Positions 60,995 through 64,000 of a stretch of 64,000 bases of DNA are shown here, piece after piece. This DNA is from Microbispora siamensis (GTDB lineage Bacteria > Actinomycetota > Actinomycetes > Streptosporangiales > Streptosporangiaceae): positions 122,485 through 186,484 of the forward strand of contig NZ_BOOF01000029.1 of the NCBI RefSeq assembly GCF_016863095.1, written 5' to 3'. A program made the translations under genes and the position numbers. Every line of letters begins with the position of its first letter. The stretch's first letter is position 1. The notes under the pieces are model-generated. The model saw only the letters and a list, made by a program, of their open reading frames with translations. It did no database searches and was not told where the DNA came from.

Positions 60995-61822
60995 TCAGCG
61001 GCCGGCGAGGAGTTCGACCACGGGGGCGAGGGCGTCAGCGAAGAAACCGTTGACGGTGATGTAGGACAGGCCCAGCTCGTCGCGGCGGCGCAGCAGTGTG
61101 TCGGCCATCTCGCGGGGCGAGCCGCGCAGCACGGCGGCGGCGTCCGCCGACGTGGTCCTGAGCCCCTCGGGCACCCACGGGGGCGGTTCGTCGCCCACCT
61201 GGAGCAGGTTCATGCTCAGCTCGATGTCGTCGAACCTCGCCCCGGCCAGTTCGCGCAGCGTGCCGACAGGCCCGCGCAGGCCATCCTCCGGCGTGTCGGC
61301 CGGTACGGCGAGCGCGACGATGTCCGCCTCCTCCGCGGCCAGTGCCAGCATGCGGCGGCCGGCGCCCGCGATCAGGATGGGCGGCCCCTGACGCTGCACG
61401 GTGGTCCTGCTCCCGGCGAAGGCCGCCCGCACCTGGCCGATCACCGACCGGACCAACGCGACGCGCTCGCCCGCCGTGCCGTACGGCATGCCGAGCGCCC
61501 GGGCCTCCTCCTCGGCGGCGGGGCGGCCCGCTCCCACGCCGACCTCCAGCCGTCCGCCGGACAGGAAGTCGAGCCCGGCGAGCTCGTGCGCGAGCTGCCG
61601 GGGATTGCGGTAGGGCGCGGCCAGCACGAACGTGCCCACGCGCAGCCTCGTCGTGACGGTGGCCGCGGCGGTCATCGCGAGCAGCGGCGGCAGCGTCCCC
61701 AGGGTGTCGGGGACGAGCAGGGTCGAGTAGCCGAGGTCCTCGGCGCGGCGGGCCGTCGCCGTCCACGCGGCGGCGTCCTGGGCCAGACCGGCGACGATCC
61801 CGAAACGGAATTCCTTGCTCAT
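60995..61822 (-). CDS. LLM-class flavin/F420-dependent oxidoreductase
   Basis: A 275-residue luciferase-like TIM-barrel enzyme: SKEFRFGIVAGLAQDAAAW at the start, RAEDLGYSTLLVPDTLGTLPPLLAMTAAATVTTRLRVGTFVL, and LSGGRLEVGVGAGRPAAEEEARALG, which binds the flavin phosphate. Actinomycete proteins of this layout usually use coenzyme F420 instead of FMN. ATG 61822 is preferred over longer starts. It may be co-transcribed with rarD, whose stop lies 76 bases upstream. Substrate unknown. Confidence 0.88.
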   Translation of the reverse strand: MSKEFRFGIVAGLAQDAAAWTATARRAEDLGYSTLLVPDTLGTLPPLLAMTAAATVTTRLRVGTFVLAAPYRNPRQLAHELAGLDFLSGGRLEVGVGAGRPAAEEEARALGMPYGTAGERVALVRSVIGQVRAAFAGSRTTVQRQGPPILIAGAGRRMLALAAEEADIVALAVPADTPEDGLRGPVGTLRELAGARFDDIELSMNLLQVGDEPPPWVPEGLRTTSADAAAVLRGSPREMADTLLRRRDELGLSYITVNGFFADALAPVVELLAGR

Positions 61823-61898
61823 GCCGCCGATCCTCGCCGTTCCGGCCGGTCCCGTCGTCCTCCCGCCGGAGGCGGACCCGGTACTCCGGGGGGCGTAC

Positions 61899-62813
61899 TC
61901 AGACGGTCTCGAGCGCGGCCGCACGCTCCTGCCGGGAGACGCGGGCGGAGCGGACGCTGTCCCAGGTGAAGACGCTCAGTGCGAGCCAGACGACCACGAA
62001 CCCGGCCCACCGGCTGACGGGCATCGTCTCGTGGGCGATCAGCACCCCGCACAGGAACTGCAGCACCGGAGCGATGTACTGGAGCAGGCCGATGACGGTG
62101 AGCGGAACCCGCAGCGCGGCGGCCGTGAAGAGCATCAGCGGCACCGCGGTGATGAGGCCGGACACCACCAGGAGCAGCGCGTGGCCGAGGCCGTGGCCGG
62201 CGAAGGTCCCGGTGCCGTTCGACTGCAGGACGAGCAGGTAGCCCAGGGCCGGTACCAGCAGCACGAGCGTCTCGACCGTCAGGCTCTCCGCGCTGCCCAC
62301 CCCCGCCGCCTTCTTGATCAGCCCGTACGTGCCGAAGCTGACGGCGAGCGCGAGGGCGATCCAGGGGAGACGCCCGTAGCCGAGCGTCAGGATGATGACC
62401 GCGAGCGTGCCGAGCCCGACGGCGATCCACTGCCACAGGCGCAGCCGCTCGCGGAAGATCAGCACTCCGAACAGCACGCTGACCAGGGGGTTGATGAAGT
62501 AGCCGAGCGCGCTTTCCACCACGTGACCGGCGTTGACGGCGTAGATGTAGACGCCCCAGTTGACCGAGACCGTGACGGCCGCGAGGGCGAGGAGGATCAA
62601 CTGGCGGCGCGTCATGGCGCGGATCCACGACCAGTGGCGGCGTACGGCGAGGACCGTGACCACCACGACCAGCGACCAGACCATCCGGTGGGCGAGGATC
62701 TCCACGGCGCCGGACGGCTTGAGCAGAGGCCAGTAAAGAGGGAACAGGCCCCACATCGTGTAGGCGGCGACGCCATAAAGGACACCGCGGCGCGTATCAG
62801 GCATGAACCCCAT
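61899..62813 (-). CDS. rarD: EamA-family transporter RarD
   Basis: A 304-residue polytopic protein with ten predicted helices in two EamA halves. RRGVLYGVAAYTMWGLFPLYWPLLKPSGAVEILAHRMVWSL is the RarD signature, and SVNWGVYIYAVNAGHVVESALGYFINPLVSVLFGV and GLLQYIAPVLQFLCGVLI also match. It is annotated in Pseudomonas as chloramphenicol-sensitivity protein, but the real substrate is unknown. Two ATG codons lie at 62813 and 62804; either could be the start. Confidence 0.88.
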   Translation of the reverse strand: MGFMPDTRRGVLYGVAAYTMWGLFPLYWPLLKPSGAVEILAHRMVWSLVVVVTVLAVRRHWSWIRAMTRRQLILLALAAVTVSVNWGVYIYAVNAGHVVESALGYFINPLVSVLFGVLIFRERLRLWQWIAVGLGTLAVIILTLGYGRLPWIALALAVSFGTYGLIKKAAGVGSAESLTVETLVLLVPALGYLLVLQSNGTGTFAGHGLGHALLLVVSGLITAVPLMLFTAAALRVPLTVIGLLQYIAPVLQFLCGVLIAHETMPVSRWAGFVVVWLALSVFTWDSVRSARVSRQERAAALETV

Positions 62814-62938
62814 CTTCGCTGCTTACCTAGATTCAGCACAAATAAGGGTCTCTACGTCTGAGGTTTAGCGGCGCTTATGTCAGGAACAAGCTCGCCGGGT
62901 GTCTGGTTGGTGATGGCAGAGCGGAAGGAAGGTGCGTG

Positions 62939-63601
<663 letters not shown>

Positions 63602-63659
63602 TCGATCGTGTGCGGGGCGTGCATTTGGTCGCCCGGGTCCAGCGCTGGGCACTATCTGC

Positions 63660-63896
63660 TCAGCGCTGAGTCCTCGTTGCGGGGCTTCGCTTCGCTCGGA
63701 CTTCTTTCGAGGGGGATCCCGACTCAACCCTGCGCTCTTGGGATTGCCAGAGGGAGCGCCACCATGCCAGGCGATGGGCGGACTCCTGTGGGAAGACGCT
63801 CTGAACAAGAGTAATCACTAACGTCAGCGCGATCAGGACCACCATTACTCCCCAGGGCGGGCGCGCCGGCGATACCGAGGCCGAGAGGCCCGCCAA
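63660..63896 (-). CDS. Short putative membrane protein, possibly frameshifted
   Basis: A 78-residue frame from TTG 63896 encodes a membrane helix, WGVMVVLIALTLVITLVQSVF, then PQESAHRLAWWRSLWQSQE and a basic tail. GCAGGAG precedes the TTG. An overlapping minus-strand frame in a different phase, 63966-63724, begins MTASPAKTAKEAAFGRTLAG and also looks protein-like at its N-terminus, so the original gene could be these two parts joined by a frameshift near 63860. No family recognised. The remaining sequence from 63602 to 64000 contains nothing else I can support. Confidence 0.35.
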   Translation of the reverse strand: MAGLSASVSPARPPWGVMVVLIALTLVITLVQSVFPQESAHRLAWWRSLWQSQERRVESGSPSKEVRAKRSPATRTQR

Positions 63897-64000
63897 CTCC
63901 TGCCATCCCCGCGAGCGTACGTCCGAAGGCAGCCTCTTTTGCAGTCTTGGCAGGTGACGCTGTCATCGAAAAATCACCACGCCTTCCAGCAATTGCTCGG

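Overview
The window is chromosomal DNA of a high-G+C actinomycete. GTG and TTG starts are frequent, genes overlap by ATGA/GTGA, and a BldC-type regulator and menaquinone-linked respiratory genes are present. Gene content and order fit a Streptosporangiales-like organism (Nonomuraea/Microbispora/Sphaerisporangium type); this placement is inference from gene content only.

Region 1 (1-23 kb) is a core heme, cytochrome c and menaquinone neighbourhood. It holds the tail of a probable hemD, then hemB, a small prim-pol-like protein, hemL, leucyl aminopeptidase, a histidine phosphatase, and the system II cytochrome c maturation set (TlpA/ResA-like lipoprotein, CcdA, ResB, CcsB). After these come a PLDc_N membrane protein, an ATLF-like HExxH protein, a BldC-like regulator, a DUF4229 protein, a secreted beta-propeller protein and menG. 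The order hemB-hemL-phosphatase-tlpA-ccdA-resB-ccsB resembles that recalled for mycobacteria. Here it is interrupted by a peptide-utilisation block: a GntR regulator, a proline iminopeptidase and a five-gene Dpp/Opp ABC importer.

Region 2 (23.2-41.1 kb) is one long respiratory transcription unit. A geranylgeranyl-reductase-family flavoprotein (MenJ-like) is followed by nuoA to nuoN in canonical order and then a polyprenyl diphosphate synthase. The only promoter-like sequence ahead of it is followed immediately by a perfect 8-4-8 inverted repeat matching the Rex redox-repressor operator. This suggests that complex I and menaquinone tailoring are jointly controlled by the NADH/NAD+ ratio.

Region 3 (about 42.1-59.7 kb) looks like an acquired catabolic island. 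Its left edge is a decayed DNRLRE/RHS-type secreted-protein fragment and its right edge is a degenerate IS5-like element. It encodes a BmpA/NupOPQ-type nucleoside ABC importer, a nucleoside hydrolase, an adenosine deaminase and an M20 amidohydrolase. It also encodes a DhaK-DhaL kinase, an RpiB-type isomerase, a xylose-isomerase-like TIM barrel, a class III aminotransferase, an SDR oxidoreductase and a cyclase-family hydrolase. A GntR/FCD regulator sits with them, and a headless DeoR remnant is present. Two matching 20-bp palindromes, one ahead of the aminotransferase operon and one ahead of the GntR gene, define a candidate regulon. The combination suggests uptake and breakdown of a nucleoside or nucleoside-like compound, but the actual substrate is not evident.

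Region 4 (59.7-64 kb) returns to ordinary genes: a divergent NmrA-like/Rrf2 pair, an LLM-class flavin/F420 oxidoreductase, RarD, MsrA and a short putative membrane protein. Several genes across the window have a TANNNT -10 element six or seven bases before the start codon, indicating leaderless transcripts. I found no tRNA, rRNA or CRISPR array.
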